Below, piece after piece: positions 30,638-43,779 of a DNA stretch of 64,000 bases. The stretch is taken from the NCBI GenBank assembly GCA_029216955.1, contig JANAVB010015600.1, positions 28,232,137 through 28,296,136 of the forward strand. Direction: 5' to 3'. Origin of the DNA: Iris pallida (lineage: Eukaryota > Streptophyta > Magnoliopsida > Asparagales > Iridaceae). The notes under the pieces are model-generated. The model was not told the origin of the DNA, searched no databases, and worked only from the letters and a program-made list of their open reading frames with translations. Every line of letters starts with the position of its first letter. Position 1 is the first letter of the stretch. A program made the translations under genes and the position numbers.

Positions 30638-31256
30638 GATCGAGTCCTTCTGATATCCCCAACCAAGTATACCTATATAACTGAGCACATATGAGTTTGC
30701 AGTACATCAAATAAAAAATAATAGAAAAATGTCTGACCAACTGAGGAGCACTATGGAAATATTGATTCCTATTTTCCGTCGCTAGTTACTATTAGCGACG
30801 GATTAGTGATGGACCGGTGGCATCGTTAGAAAAAGTGTCGCTGCTAGCGACATACCGGTAGTGACGAATTAGCGATGTATAAGTTCCGTCGGTTGGTCTG
30901 GTGACAACATAGCGACGGATTTCCGACGAACACTATGAGCCTATTTTTGCCAAATTTTTCAGGAGGATAACGACGGAGTTTCCGTCGCTAAGTCGTCGCT
31001 GCCAACGACAACTTAGTGACGGAAATAGCGACATTTTCTGATACATGTTTGGCACTTTTTGGTATCACACAACAAGTTATAAGCGACGGATTTTTCTTCG
31101 CTAATCCGTCGCTAGCCTGAGAATTTTTCATGTTTCCGTCGCTGATCCGTCGCTAATCAGTCGCTAACCTGTAAATTTTTCAGGTTTCCGTCGTCAATCT
31201 ATCGCTAACAATTTGCCATGTTGCATGCGCGGAAAAAAAGAGTAATGGTGTCATAT

Positions 31257-31272
31257 GAATCAAAATTGTCGA

Positions 31273-31342
<70 letters not shown>

Positions 31343-31382
31343 TTTTTTTTTTCTTTTTTTTTTTTTGAATCAAAATTGTCGA

Positions 31383-31443
<61 letters not shown>
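31257..31443. repeat. Duplicated TA-microsatellite block in the CACTA element
   Basis: GAATCAAAATTGTCGATAC followed by a long TA run occurs twice (31257 and 31367), separated by a T-rich spacer. Confidence 0.9.
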
Positions 31444-31448
<5 letters not shown>

Positions 31449-31849
31449 CAACCTAATTGTTGACCTAATACAGAAGAATATACCTAATTGATCATAATAA
31501 ATTGACAAACATGAACAAATTTGAAGAATATGAACAAAATTGAAGTAAAGAAGAGGACTTGCCTAATCTCCTCGGGAGATGGTGGTGGTAACGAAGGAGG
31601 AGGAGGAGGAGGAGGGGGTCACCAGAGACGAAGGAGGAGGGGATCGATCGGGAGTCGGGTTCGTCGGAGCAAGGGAAGATGGGGTCGGGTCACGGCCAGA
31701 GGAGGAGGATAGGGGGTCCGGTTCGTCGGACCAAGGGGAGAGGGGGTCGGGCCGTCGGGGGGGGGGGGGGGGGGTGTTGGCGGTCACCGGAGTAGGAGGA
31801 GAGGGGGTCGACCGTCGGCATCGGAGAGGAGAAAGGATTTTGGGGGAAA

Positions 31850-31854
31850 ATATT
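31850..31854. repeat. Target-site duplication ATATT, left copy (element C)
   Basis: ATATT before TGTCACGCCCC; repeated at 43001-43005. Confidence 0.92.
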
Positions 31855-34840
31855 TGTCACGCCCCAGAACCAGAATACTGGAGAGCGGGGGAATGACTCA
31901 GCCAGCTACGTATTACGGGTAGATAAATACCGTATAATACGATCAATGCTGTCTAACCAGACGAGGGGGTGCATACTACATAAGAGTCTTACTATGGTCA
32001 TTACACATCTATTGTCTCAACCATTCAAGCAAGGAAACAGAAATAGAAAACATGTAAGATAAAGCAGTAAGGCGTCCCAAACGCTCAGTCAAAATGTTCT
32101 TGAGATCTGGCTTTACAAAACATAGCCAGATGGTATAGCAAGTATACACAATTGTTATCAGCTGCAGTCTGACTTAATTACAATCATGTAAAGTAAGTAC
32201 GAGACAATCCGACTAACATGTCGGTGCCAAACGGCTAAGTATAAAGGTAAATAACAAAACGAGCGGTGAAGTAAGGAACCCACTCGAGTCCTCCTGCGAT
32301 CATTCTCCTAGTATTGACCATCTTGGAGGTAGAAGTACGCTGGATCCTCGGGAACCGGCTCTAAATCTGGCCATGCAAAACCAGAGAGGTCAGACCTCTA
32401 ATAGCAAGTACCACAAGGAAGGACGATATGAAGGACTAAACCAGTAAGTAAAAGAATATAATGATAATAGATCTCTGCTTTCCACTAGGATTCACATCAC
32501 ATCACGACACTTCGAACCAACCTCCCAACCAAACAAGGACAGAAATTGGCTCGTCATGTCCTGACATTCTGATCATCCCAGTTAGGTAACAGAGTAGTAC
32601 AGTACACAAACAAATCATCTTGAACGACCAATCAAATCCTACGGCTTGCTATTGTGAGTCCCAAGTTATCCTGGAATAATGCAATTAGGGATGCCTCAGT
32701 TCTTACTATGTGCGAGCAAGGCTAGTCTATCCAGTCAATCATGTGCGCCATGCATGAATTAGACGAGTCCTAGCAGGACGCCCGTCAATATACAATATAC
32801 CATAATAATAAAAGCAGATACTGTTCCCTGCCCGTGTGGCAGATTTACAGTATCTGTGGGAACTAGCCGGCCCGTCGGGTACTACTCGTCCCAAGGGGGC
32901 TGCCATGTAAGAACTCGGGAATCCATTCTCTCCATGCAATCATTATTTTATTTAACTTAATAGTCCCTACGTTGAGTGAAATCCCATGCCGTGGATCATG
33001 GTCATTCAAATGAGTACTTTCGTACGGGGTACGATATGCACAACTCTACAACGATACCAGTGCGGTTAGGTTGCAGGTCTTACATAGCGTAATGCAACAA
33101 TCAAATCTAACCATGGTAATCATGCCTTGACCATAAAGTACACATGCTTCTTTTATAGAAAATAAATAAATAAATAAATGAATAAATAAATAAATAAATA
33201 GATTGAAGCCTGCATGTGCACGTATGTCAATATTTCGGGATCAGCCAGTCGATTGCAATAGTTCATAACATGAACGTGTCTCATTCATTTATTTCAATAA
33301 GACGACTAGCCAGTCTCTTAGTTCCAACTAGGAACGCATGATCAATTAGTTAAGATAACCATCGTCATTAATGGTGACAAGGCATGAAAGTCATTTATCA
33401 TTAAATAGGGTCGAGTCTATAACTCTCGTGGTCAAGTTCCAGTCTCACTGGATATCCATATACCAATCCAGACACTTGGCACTACTACACAACCATAGGT
33501 ATTAAAATATTAACATGCTAAGATTTTCGGGTTCATGCAAAAAGGCGTAAGGATATAATAGAGAATTATCATGCCAACATTAAATGAATAAAATATAGAA
33601 CAAATAAAACTCCCAAGTCAGCAAGTCATGGTAACAAGCCTAAGCTAAGTCAAAAAGTCACGCAAGAATCGTATGCGTGAAAAGTATGCCAAGTCTGGCA
33701 TGGAGGAGCAAGCGTAAAAGAAGTAGTACACTCAGGAAAGCGTGAGTGTGAAAAGTGAAGCGTGACAAGTGATGCGTGACAAGTGATACGTGCTGGCAAT
33801 GTGAGCGTATGAGCGTGACAAATAATTCACGCACGCGCAGCGTGAGGGTGAAAAGTCACGCATGCCAAAAGTCACGCAAAATGTGATCGTAAAAAGTCAC
33901 GCACGCAAGCTCAGGGACATGAGCGTGAAAAGTCACGCACGCAGTACAAAGACAGGAGCGTGACTCAAATACACGCAGACAACGCGAGCGTGACTGAAAA
34001 TACATGCACGCTCGTACAGAACGAGCGTGACTGAAAATACACGCATGCTTGCACAAAACGAGCGTGACTGAAAATACACGCACGCTTGCACAGAACGAGC
34101 GTGACTGAAAATATACGCACGCTTGCACAGAACGAGCATGACTGAAAATACACGCAAACACGTAAAGACGTGTGCGTGATTGGGCTGATGTTTTACGTGA
34201 GCACGTAAGAACGTGTGCGTACAACATCTCCCGAACTCGCCCTATGGAGCCTTTGTTCCAGTGCCAGAAATACACGCTAAATTGGTGGATCAAGAACCCA
34301 TGAACAGCCGAAATACTATAACTTAGATCTAGAGAAAACCAGCCGTAGAAATCAAAAATGCTAAGGACTAATCTCTCTTGGAATCACGAGAAGAAGCCAA
34401 ATGAACCATAAAAACATGGTTCTCAAGTAGAAGCAAGTTTGCACTTGCCTTCTCCTGCTGCTGGTAGGTGGTGGGGAGTAATGAGAGGAAGAAGAAGAAG
34501 TAATGGTGAGAATGAAGTTATGAGGAGAAAGAAAGAGATGGAAGCTTTAAATAGGAAGGGTGGTGGTAGGTGGGAGTGTTGGGCCGGGTTGCACAGATCC
34601 ATCCAAGCCAAAACCCAATAAGACTAAAGCAGCAATTAAAATGCAGGTAATAAAATTGCAGAAATATAATTGAAGAAATAAAATTGCAGGAAATAAATTA
34701 ACATAGAATTTAAAGAGCAGATAATTAATTAACATGAAACTAAAAGAATTTAAATACAGAATAATACATGATAAATACTAAATAAATACTCATGAGTTGT
34801 ACATGTATAAAAATACGTATTTCGGGAACGGGGAGTGACA
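31855..34840 (-). repeat. 3' LTR of element C
   Basis: 2,986 bp; TGTCAC at each end in inverted form. Contains a 37 bp minisatellite at about 33955-34150 and an AAATA microsatellite near 33160-33200. Confidence 0.93.
33955..34150 (-). repeat. 37 bp minisatellite in the C LTR
   Basis: Five to six units of GAGCGTGACTGAAAATACAC plus GCACGCTTGCACAGAAC. Repeated at 42115-42310 in the other LTR. Related in composition, though not in period, to the 33 bp array in the D LTR. Confidence 0.9.
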
Positions 34841-35009
34841 TCTCTACCCACCTTAGAAAAATTTCGTCCTCGGAATTTCAAATCCAAGCAAGATAGAAAT
34901 ATCAGAGCTAAACTAATACAAGCAATTCTAGTGAGCAAGCAATCATTGTTACCATATCAAAAGCAAGTACTATATATGTAAATCCATCAATCTACGATAT
35001 CAGGTAACT

Positions 35010-36134
35010 CTACCCATAAGGTGACAAGCATGAAGAATCAGGATAATCAAGGTATACAGAAAAAGATATACCTTGTGAGTCAAACAGGTGTGGATACCGT
35101 GATCGGATATCATCCTCACGTTCCCACGTTGACTCTCCCAAGGAGTGATGACCCCAAGCAACACGGACAAGACTAATTGTTCGGTTCTTGAGTATCTTCT
35201 CTCTTCGGTCCGAAATGGACACAGGCTGTTCCTCGTAAGACAGGTTGGTACCAACAACCAGCTCAGAGTGATCGAGGACATGGCTTGGGTCCGATACATA
35301 CCTACGTAATTGAGATACATGAAACACGTCATGCACCCCTCGTAACGAAGGTGGGAGTGATAAACGATAAGCAACATCGCCTATCCGATCAAGGATAACG
35401 AATGGGCCCACGTACCGCGGACTCAATTTCCCGCGAACGCCAAATCTAATGACCCCACGAGTAGGTGAGATCCGCAAGAATACGTGGTCCCCAACAGAGA
35501 ATTCTAACGGCCTACGATGCTGGTCCGCCCAATGACGATGCCGGTCCTGCGCAACTCGAAGTCGCTCTCTAATTTCCTTAACCACTTCAACCGTCTGAAT
35601 AATCATTTCCGGGCCTAACATCTTCCTCTCCCCGATATCATCCCATGCAAGTGGTGACCTGCACTTCTTACCATATAATTCTTCGAATGGCGCCATCTGG
35701 ATACTGGCCTGATAACTATTGTTGTATGAGAACTCGACCAAGTGCAGGTGACTCTCCCAAGACCCTCCAAAATCTAAAGTGCAAGCTCGCAACATGTCTT
35801 CTAAAGTCTGAATCGTTCTTTCTGATTGCCCATCCGTCTGCGGATGGTAAGCCGTGCTAAATCTTAACTTGGTACCCAGACTATGATGTAAGCTCTTCCA
35901 AAAATGTGATGTAAAGCGGGTATCTCGATCCGACACAATACTGACAGGGACTCCATGCTGCCTGACTATCTGTTGCATATATAATTCTGCCAACTTTTTT
36001 GTAGATTGCACTACTCTGAAAGGAAGAAAGTGTGCTACCTTCGTAAGCCTATCTACTATCACCCAAATAGCATCCTTACCACTTGGTGATCTCGGTAAAC
36101 CGGTCACAAAGTCCATTGTAATATGCTCCCATTT
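35010..36134 (-). pseudogene. Integrase core and chromodomain-like end of element C Pol
   Basis: In frame with the upstream gag-pol frame but separated from it by the TAG at 36137-36135. Contains the integrase catalytic residues D ([10 protein letters not shown]), D ([11 protein letters not shown]) and E (DGQSERTIQ), the GPY/F-like region ([19 protein letters not shown]) and a chromodomain-like end ([20 protein letters not shown], then SRYPHLF). Such domains in chromoviruses bind heterochromatin marks and steer integration. The aromatic cage cannot be judged confidently by eye. The usual Trp codon TGG has become TAG, so the element cannot make a full integrase unless the stop is read through. 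Confidence 0.88.
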
Positions 36135-39100
36135 CTATTTCGGAATGGGAAGCGGTTGCAATAACCCAGCTGGCCTCTGCTGTTCTGCCTTCACCTGCTG
36201 ACATACCAAGCAACGGAAAACAAATCTAGCTATCTCTCTCTTCATTTCGTTCCACCAGAAATGCTGTTTGATATCTTGGTACATCTTGGTCCCTCCAGGG
36301 TGAATAGAATACTGATAACGGTGAGCTTCTGCCATAACCTCCTGTCTGATATCTCCACTAGGCACACATAGACGCAATCCGAACCTAAGTGTACCATCTT
36401 CGTGAATCCTCATCTCCTTCCTGAGCCCTGACTCACATTCTGCCCTAAGCTTCTGAATCCTCGGGTCCTGTGCCTGAGCTGCCTTGATCCTGCCTACCAA
36501 GTCAGATTGGACTTGTAGACTAGTTAGAACTCCTACATCACTAGGAAATATAACTTCGATGCCCATCTCCTGAAGGTCCTCTAAGATATGCTTCTGCATT
36601 GTCAACATAAATGTGCCGCCTCTTCTGCTGAGAGCGTCTGCCACTATATTAGCCTTGCCTGGATGATACTGAAGCTCCACATCATAATCCTTAATCAACT
36701 CCAGCCATCTTCTCTGCCTCATGTTTAATTCTTTCTGAGTAAAGATGTACTTCAGACTTTTATGGTCTGTGTACATTTCTACTCGGTCACCATATAAGTA
36801 ATGCCTCCATTGCTTCAGAGCAAACACTACTGCCGCTAACTCCAAATCATGAGTTGGGTAATTCTTCTCGTGGTCCCGAAGCTGCCTAGATGCATATGCT
36901 ATCACCTTCCCATGCTGCATAAGGACACATCCAAGTCCTTTACCTGACGCATCACAATATACTGTAAAACCTCCGGGTCCAACTGGCAATGTAAGAATAG
37001 GTGCTGATATCAACTTCTGCTTCAAAGTCTCGAATGATGCCTGACATTCTGCCGACCAATCAAATGGCACATCCTTCCGGGTCAAGCGGGTCATGGGCGC
37101 TGAAAGCCTTGCAAAGTCTGATACAAATCTTCTGTAATATCCTGCCAATCCCAAGAAACTCCGCACATCTGCTACGGTCTTGGGTACTGGCCAACTCTCT
37201 ACTGCTTCTACTTTCTTGGGATCTACTGCTACTCCAGCTCCTGATATGATATGACCCAAAAATGAAATGTGATCCGACCAAAACTCACACTTGCTGAGCT
37301 TGATATACAACTGGTTCTCTCTCAGAACCTGCAACACTTTCCTGAGGTGGTCTTCATGCTCCTCTTCACTAGCAGAGTATACGAGAATGTCGTCAAGAAA
37401 CACAACGACAAACTGGTCTAAATATGGCATAAAGATGCGGTTCATCAAATCCATAAATATTGCCGGAGCATTGGTCAAACCAAACGGCATTACTAAGAAT
37501 TCGTAATGCCCATACTTCGACCTGAATGCTGTCTTGGGAATATCTTCCTTCCGAACCCTCACCTGATGGTACCCTGAACGAAGATCTATCTTGGAGAAAA
37601 CTCTAGCCTTGCTCAACTGATCAAATAAGTCGTCGATCCTGGGTAATGGGTACTTGTTCTTCACTGTTGCCACGTTAAGCTTCCTGTAGTCAATGCATAA
37701 TCTGGATGACCAATCCTTCTTTCCCACAAGTACCACTGGTGCTGCCCATGGTGATACGCTAGCTTGGATAAACTTCTTCTCCTTCAATTCCTCTATGTGC
37801 TGATATACCTTGGCCTGCTCTGAATCCGCCATTCTGTAAACTCGATCTGATATCGGTTTAGTTCCAGGTGCCAATTCTATACTGAACTCAATATCTCTAA
37901 CTGGTGGTAGACCTGGAAGTTCTTGGGGAAACACGTCTAGAAATTCTTCAACTACCTTCGGAATCTGAACTTCTTCCATTGCCGTCACTACTCCCTGCTC
38001 TTGCTGAATTGCCTCTGATCTGACTAAGGTGAATCTCTTCATGCCTGGAATATCAAAAGATACACTCCCTCTACGACAATCTATTGTCGCATGACTGTCT
38101 TTCAGCCAGTCCATGCCTAAGATAACATCGAAATTTCCTACAGGAAATTCTATCAACCGGGCAGGTAAGGAATGCCCGCAAACTACAACGCTACACGCTA
38201 AAATAACTCTACTAACTCCTACGAGCCCATTACCAGTGAGTATATTCAACCTCCCGGGCAATGCCTCGAACTCCATTCCTAGTCGTGTCGCAAATCGTGC
38301 AGATATAAATGAATGGGATGCTTCCGAATCAAACAATGCTACTGCGGGATATGAGGCGACGAGAATGTTACCTGCCACAACATCTCCCGATGCCAATGCC
38401 TCTTCCAAGGACAGAGTGAATGCCTGCCCTCGACCTCCTTGCTGATTCCCATGCTGCGGCCTAGCCTGATGCTGCTGCTGGCCCCTGCCTTGATGATGCT
38501 GGGGTAGTCTATGCTGGTGTTGCTGCATCGGCGGTCCCTGCTGCCGAAACATCTGAGCCTGCGGTACTAACGGACGCTGCGCCAATGGCCTAACTGCCAC
38601 CGCTGGTCCTCGATACTGGCCTGCCCCTGGTGCTGGCAGAGCAGAAAACTGCTGCCCTGGCCCTCCTGACCTCGAATTCATGGGACATGTGGTAACCCGA
38701 TGGTCTGGATTTCCACATATCAGATACAGTACATTCAATGTCCGACACACATCTCTAGTGTGTCCCATCTTCCCACAATAAGTGCAGCCCACCGGGGGTT
38801 GCTGGTTCTTCTTCTGTTGCTGTTGCTGCCTGGGTGGTGCTGGTCCTCGTATCGCCACATCGTGGATACGAATGCCAGTGGATGGTGCTGTTGTTCGGGG
38901 CGCTGCTCCCCCTCCTCCTTCAATCTGACTGTGGGATCTCTTCTGACCTCCAGTCCTTGTCGCAAGCCTCTGAATGGTGAGCTCATGCCTTCGAGTTGCC
39001 GTCAATATCTCATCAAAAGTCTGGTAGTTGTGCCCCTCTATTAATTGCAAAAGTTCAAGATGAAACCCTTGCTGAAACCTCATGGCCCTCTGGCGCTCTG

Positions 39101-39899
39101 TTGTTACCATCTCTGTGGCAAATCTACTCAATCTGCAGAATTCCGCTGCATAAGCATCTACAGTCTTGCCAGCCTGCCTGAGGCTGATAAACTTCTGTTG
39201 TAGCTCAAACCGCGCCATAACTCCATAGTACTTGGTCTTGAATCTTGCTATAAAATCGTCCCAAGCCACAGGACGCCTGATGCCCACTTCCTCTGATTTC
39301 CACCAATCACGTGCGAGATCCTGAAGTAACAACTTTACTAGATCCACACGTTCTTCCGCCGGTACCTTAGCCGCTTTCAGAATAGCCTCCATATCCTTAA
39401 GCCATGCATCTGCTGAGATGGCATCATCCGTGCCCTCGAAACGGCGGGGGTTGTACTTGCAAAACCTGGCTGATGCTCCTGAATCAGCCCTCACTCCTCT
39501 TTCCAAAGCCGTCTGCAATCCTTGGTTGAGCAACACATTCTGCTCTTGTAGCTGAGTGTGCATGCGCTGCTGGGCCAACATCTGATGTTGCTGAGCAGCC
39601 ATCATTCCTCTCATGATCTCCAGAAGGGCTGGTGTGTCCACTTGGGTAGGTGGAACTGTCGGTGGGTTTGGAATATCCGGATACTGCGGTCCAACCGCTG
39701 GTTCTACTATCACTTCTTCCTGGATAGTCTCCTGAGGTGAGACTGGCCCTTGTTGCTGACCAACCTGGTCATGTTGCCCATGTTGTTGCTGTCCAACTCT
39801 GACAGGTGCGGACGAAGTGCCTCTAAGAAAAGGGACAAAAGAACAATCAAACAACCGGACATGAAGGATCAATGAAGTCAAAGGATACCGGAATGTCAA
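36135..39899 (-). pseudogene. Gag-protease-RT-RNase H-integrase N-terminus of element C
   Basis: Open frame of 1254 codons whose first codon is TTG; the first in-frame ATG is at 39614. A strongly pyrimidine-rich run ending TTTTCTTAG precedes the conserved start of Gag (near 39820), like a splice acceptor. The Gag core is at about residues 145-310 ([45 protein letters not shown]). The first knuckle [14 protein letters not shown] is intact; in the second ([14 protein letters not shown]) the first Cys is Tyr. The protease site reads DSEASHSF instead of DSGASHSF (about 525). Reverse transcriptase keeps FLDD (about 833), RNase [11 protein letters not shown] (about 980) and the integrase zinc domain its H..H..C..C. 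Three lesions (the Cys, the Gly and the final TGG to TAG) are G-to-A changes on the coding strand. Confidence 0.92.
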
Positions 39900-39990
39900 G
39901 CAAGAGTTGAGAATAACGAATCAGGAGATCAAGGAAAAACATGTGTGATTGAGACATCCTATCAAAATACCCCATAAGTCTGAAATCAGA

Positions 39991-40006
39991 CCTGCATGGG
40001 CCACCA
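39991..40006 (-). promoter_or_regulatory. Putative primer-binding site of element C (non-standard)
   Basis: TGGTGGCCCATGCAGG on the minus strand, 9 bases after the 5' LTR end; identical to elements B and D. Confidence 0.5.
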
Positions 40007-40015
40007 CTAAAACCT

Positions 40016-43000
40016 TGTCACGCCCCAGAACCAGAATACTGGAGAGCGGGGGAATGACTCAGCCAGCTACGTATTACGGGTAGATGAATACCGTATAATA
40101 CGATCAATGCTGTCTAACCAGACGAGGGGATGCATACTACATAAGAGTCTTACTATGGTCATTACACATCTATTGTCTCAATCATTCAAGCAAGGAAACA
40201 GAAATAGAGAACATGTAAGATAAAGCAGTAAGGCGTTCCAAACGCTCAGTCAAAATGTTCTTGAGATCTGGCTTTACAAAACATAGCCAGATGGTATAGC
40301 AAGTATACACAATTGTTATCAGCTACAGTCTGACTTAATTACAATCATGTAAAGTAAGTATGAGACAATCCGACTAACATGTCGGTGCCAAACGGCTAAG
40401 TATAAAGGTAAATAACAAAACGAGCGGTGAAGTAAGGAACCCACTCGAGTCCTCCTGCGATCATTTCCCTAGTATTGACCATCTTGGAGTAGAAGTACGC
40501 TGGATCCTCGGGAACCGGCTCTAAATCTGGCTATGCAAAACCAGAGAGGTCAGACCTCTAATAGCAAGTACCATAAGGAATGACGATATGAAGGACTAGA
40601 CCAGTAAGTAAAAGAATATAATGATAATAGATCTCTGCTTTCCACTAGGATTCACATCACATCACGACACTTCGAACCAACCTCCCAACCAAACAAGGAC
40701 AGAAATTGGCTCGTCATGTCCTGACATTCTGATCATCCCAGTTAGGTAACAGAGTAGTACAGTACACAAACAAATCATCTTGAACGACCAATCAAATCCT
40801 ACGGCTTGCTATTGTGAGTCCCAAGTTATCCTGGAATAATGCAATTAGGGATTCCTCAGTTCTTACTATGTGCGAGCAAGGCTAGTCTATCCAGTCAATC
40901 ATGTGCGCCATGCATGAATTAGACGAGTCCTAGCAGGACGCCCGTCAATATACAATATACCATAATAATAAAAGCAGATACTGTTTCCTGCCCGTGTGGC
41001 AGATTTACAGTATCTGTGGGAACTAGCCGGCCCGTCGGGTACTACTCGTCCCAAGGGGGCTGCCATATAAGAACTCGGGAATCCATTCTCTCCATACAAT
41101 CATTATTTTATTTAACTTAATAGTCCCTACGTTGAGTGAAATCCCATGCCATGGATCATGGTCATTCAAATGAGTACTTTCGTACGGGGTACGATATGCA
41201 CAACTCTACAACGATACCAGTGCGGTTAGGTTGCAGGTCTTACATAGCGTAATGCAACAATCAAATCTAACCACGGTAATCATGCCTTGACCATAAAGTA
41301 CACATGCTTCTTTTATAGAAAATAAATAAATAAATAAATGAATAAATAAATAAATAAATAGATTGAAGCCTGCATGTGCACGTATGTCAATATTTCGGAA
41401 TCAGCCAGTCGATTGTAATAGTTCATAACATGAACGTGTCTCATTCATTTATTTCAATAAGACGACTAGCCAGTCTCTTAGTTCCAACTAGGAACGCATG
41501 ATCAATTAGTTAAGATAACCATCGTCATTAATGGTGACAAGGCATGAAAGTCATTTATCATTAAATAGGATCGAGTCTATAACTCTCGTGGTCAAGTTCC
41601 AGTCTCACTGGATATCCATATACCAATCCAGACACTTGGCACTACTACACAACCATAGGTATTAAAATATTAACATGCTAAGATTTTCGGGTTCATACAA
41701 AAAGGCGTAAGGATATAATAGAGAATTATCATGCCAACATTAAATGAATAAAATATAGAACAAATAAAACTCCCAAGTCAGCAAGTCATGGTAACAAGTC
41801 TAAGCTAAGTCAAAAAGTCACGCAAGAATCGTATGCGTGAAAAGTACGCCAAGTCTGGCATGGAGGAGCAAGCGTAAAAGAAGTAGTACACTCAGGAAAG
41901 CGTGAGCATGAAAAGTGAAGCGTGACAAGTGATGCGTGACAAGTGATACGTGCTGGCAACGTGAGCGTATGAGCGTGACAAATAATTCACGCACGCGCAG
42001 CGTGAGGGTGAAAAGTCACGCATGCCAAAAGTCACGCAAAATGTGATCGTGAAAAGTCACGCACGCAAGCTCAGGGACATGAGCGTGAAAAGTCATGCAC
42101 GCAGTACAAAGACAGGAGCGTGACTCAAATACACGCAGACAACGCGAGCGTGACTGAAAATACACGCACGCTCGTACAGAACGAGCGTGACTGAAAATAC
42201 ACGCACGCTTGCACAGAACGAGCGTGACTGAAAATACACGCACGCTTGCACAGAACGAGCGTGACTGAAAATATACGCACGCTTGCACAAAACGAGCGTG
42301 ACTGAAAATACACGCAAACACGTAAAGACGTGTGCGTGACTGGGCTGATGTTTTACGTGAGCACGTAAGAACGTGTGCGTACAACATCTCCCGAACTCGC
42401 CCTATGGAGCCTTTGTTCCAGTGCCAGAAATACACGCTAAGTTGGTGGATCAAGAACCCATGAACAGCCAAAATACTATAACTTAGATCTAGAGAAAACC
42501 AGCCGTAGAAATCAAAAATGCTAAGGACTAATCTCTCTTGGAATCACGAGAAGAAGCCAAATGAACCATAAAAACATGGTTCTCAAGTAGAAGCAAGTTT
42601 GCACTTGCCTTCTCCTGCTGCTGGTAGGTGGTGGGGAGTAATGAGAGGAAGAAGAAGAAGTAATGGTGAGAATGAAGTTATGAGGAGAGAGAAAGAGATG
42701 GAAGCTTTAAATAGGAAGGGTGGTGGTAGGTGGGAGTGTTGGGCCGGGTTGCACAGATCCATCCAAGCCGAAACCCAATAAGACTAAAGCAGCAATTAAA
42801 ATGCAGGTAATAAAATTGCAGAAATATAATTGCAGAAATAAAATTACAGGAAATAAATTAACATAGTATTTAAAGAGCAGATAATTAATTAACATAAAAC
42901 TAAAAGAATTTAAATACAGAATAATACATGATAAATACTAAATAAATACTCATGAGTTGTACATGTATAAAAATACGCATTCCGGGAACGGGGAGTGACA
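40016..43000 (-). repeat. 5' LTR of element C
   Basis: 2,985 bp direct repeat of 31855-34840, including the 37 bp minisatellite (42115-42310). Confidence 0.93.
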
Positions 43001-43005
43001 ATATT
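43001..43005. repeat. Target-site duplication ATATT, right copy (element C)
   Basis: Directly follows GGGAGTGACA. Confidence 0.92.
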
Positions 43006-43440
43006 TTTAGGATTAAATTTTGAGAATGAGAAGGAAAGGGTTATGTTTCAATTTTATTCATGTTCAGCGACGAAAATTGTCCGTCGTTAATCCGTCGGTA
43101 GGTTGTTAGCGACGGACTAGTGACGCAGATAGCGACGTAAATTTATAATGCTTTATACATAAATTGTCGGTCGCGAGACAATCGCTAGTCCGTCGCTAAA
43201 TAGTGACTGTTTCATATCCGTCGCTAATTAACTGTATTTTTGTAGTGGACGACCGTACGCGTCAGACCGTACTGACGTGACGATTTCTCCATTGGCTCTA
43301 ACAGTCCCCTACTAGTATCGGACCCCACTGGAGCCAATAGGGGTCTGTCACCCTCTTGGTTCGGCAAGCAACACTGAAAACAATAACCTTTTTATCTTAT
43401 ACTCGAGGCCTCAACCTAGAACCCAAACACTACTTTAAAC

Positions 43441-43693
43441 AACGTTTTAAAAACCGGATCGAACTGTTGAACCAGTTGACCCGTGAACCGGTAGCTTTTT
43501 TAGGACAGATCAGTATTGGCCTACTGGTCTTTACAAATAGATTGTAAATGAATATTTTTGTAAAAATCAACGTCGAAAAGAACATAAAATTGGACCACCT
43601 AGATTAACCTAGTAGTTGAACCAGAATCGATTTGATTTGCCCGAGTGCCTTACCTTACCTTGATGGATCTCCGATCCGATTTTTAAAACACTG
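43441..43693. mobile_element. Mutator-type MITE with 9 bp target duplication
   Basis: 253 bp flanked by perfect ACTTTAAAC repeats (43432-43440 and 43694-43702). Ends are inverted: ACGTTTTAAAAACCGGATCG against AGTGTTTTAAAAATCGGATC. A 9 bp duplication indicates Mutator-like transposase. No coding capacity. Confidence 0.82.
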
Positions 43694-43779
43694 ACTTTAA
43701 ACTGTCCTATAGTTATTATGAGTTTCGTACCAAGAGTCTAGAACAATTCTAAGAGAGGCACCAAGAAAAGTCCATCTAA

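Larger units (their letters stand above)
31855..43000 (-). mobile_element. Element C: Tekay/Del-type Ty3/Gypsy chromovirus, near complete
   Basis: 11,146 bp on the minus strand: LTRs 40016-43000 (5') and 31855-34840 (3'), perfect 5 bp duplication ATATT, leader motif 39991-40006, gag-pol frame 39899-35010 broken by one TAG, purine tract AAGGTGGGTAGAGA at 34841-34854. The C-terminal chromodomain-like segment and 3 kb LTRs point to the Tekay/Del lineage. The LTRs differ at roughly 45-50 positions by eye, nearly all transitions, so it is older than A. Confidence 0.93.
30749..43247. mobile_element. Non-autonomous CACTA transposon, split by element C
   Basis: Left end CACTATGGAAATA; right end TATTTTTGTAGTG, i.e. 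CACTACAAAAATA when reversed. Flanking triplets are GAG and GAC. Both subterminal regions (30775-31205 and 43065-43225) are packed with TCCGTCGCTA/TAGCGACGGA motifs, the usual transposase-binding arrangement of plant En/Spm elements. Without element C it is about 1.35 kb and has no transposase. The interior has two TA microsatellites and a GA/GGA-rich segment (31570-31850) with one G-run. Confidence 0.88.

Noticed and set aside
31218..31508. Tyr-Ile repeat frames over TA tracts (also at 4240, 25744, 57740, 60742 and 61442)
   Set aside because: Pure products of TA microsatellites.
31563..31896. Gly/Glu/Arg-rich frames in the CACTA interior
   Set aside because: Low-complexity GGA/GGGTCGG-rich DNA; no evidence of captured coding exons.
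33856..34293. Minus-strand frames with repeated FSHARSV/YFQSRS units (also 42016-42471)
   Set aside because: Translations of the 37 bp minisatellite in the element C LTRs.
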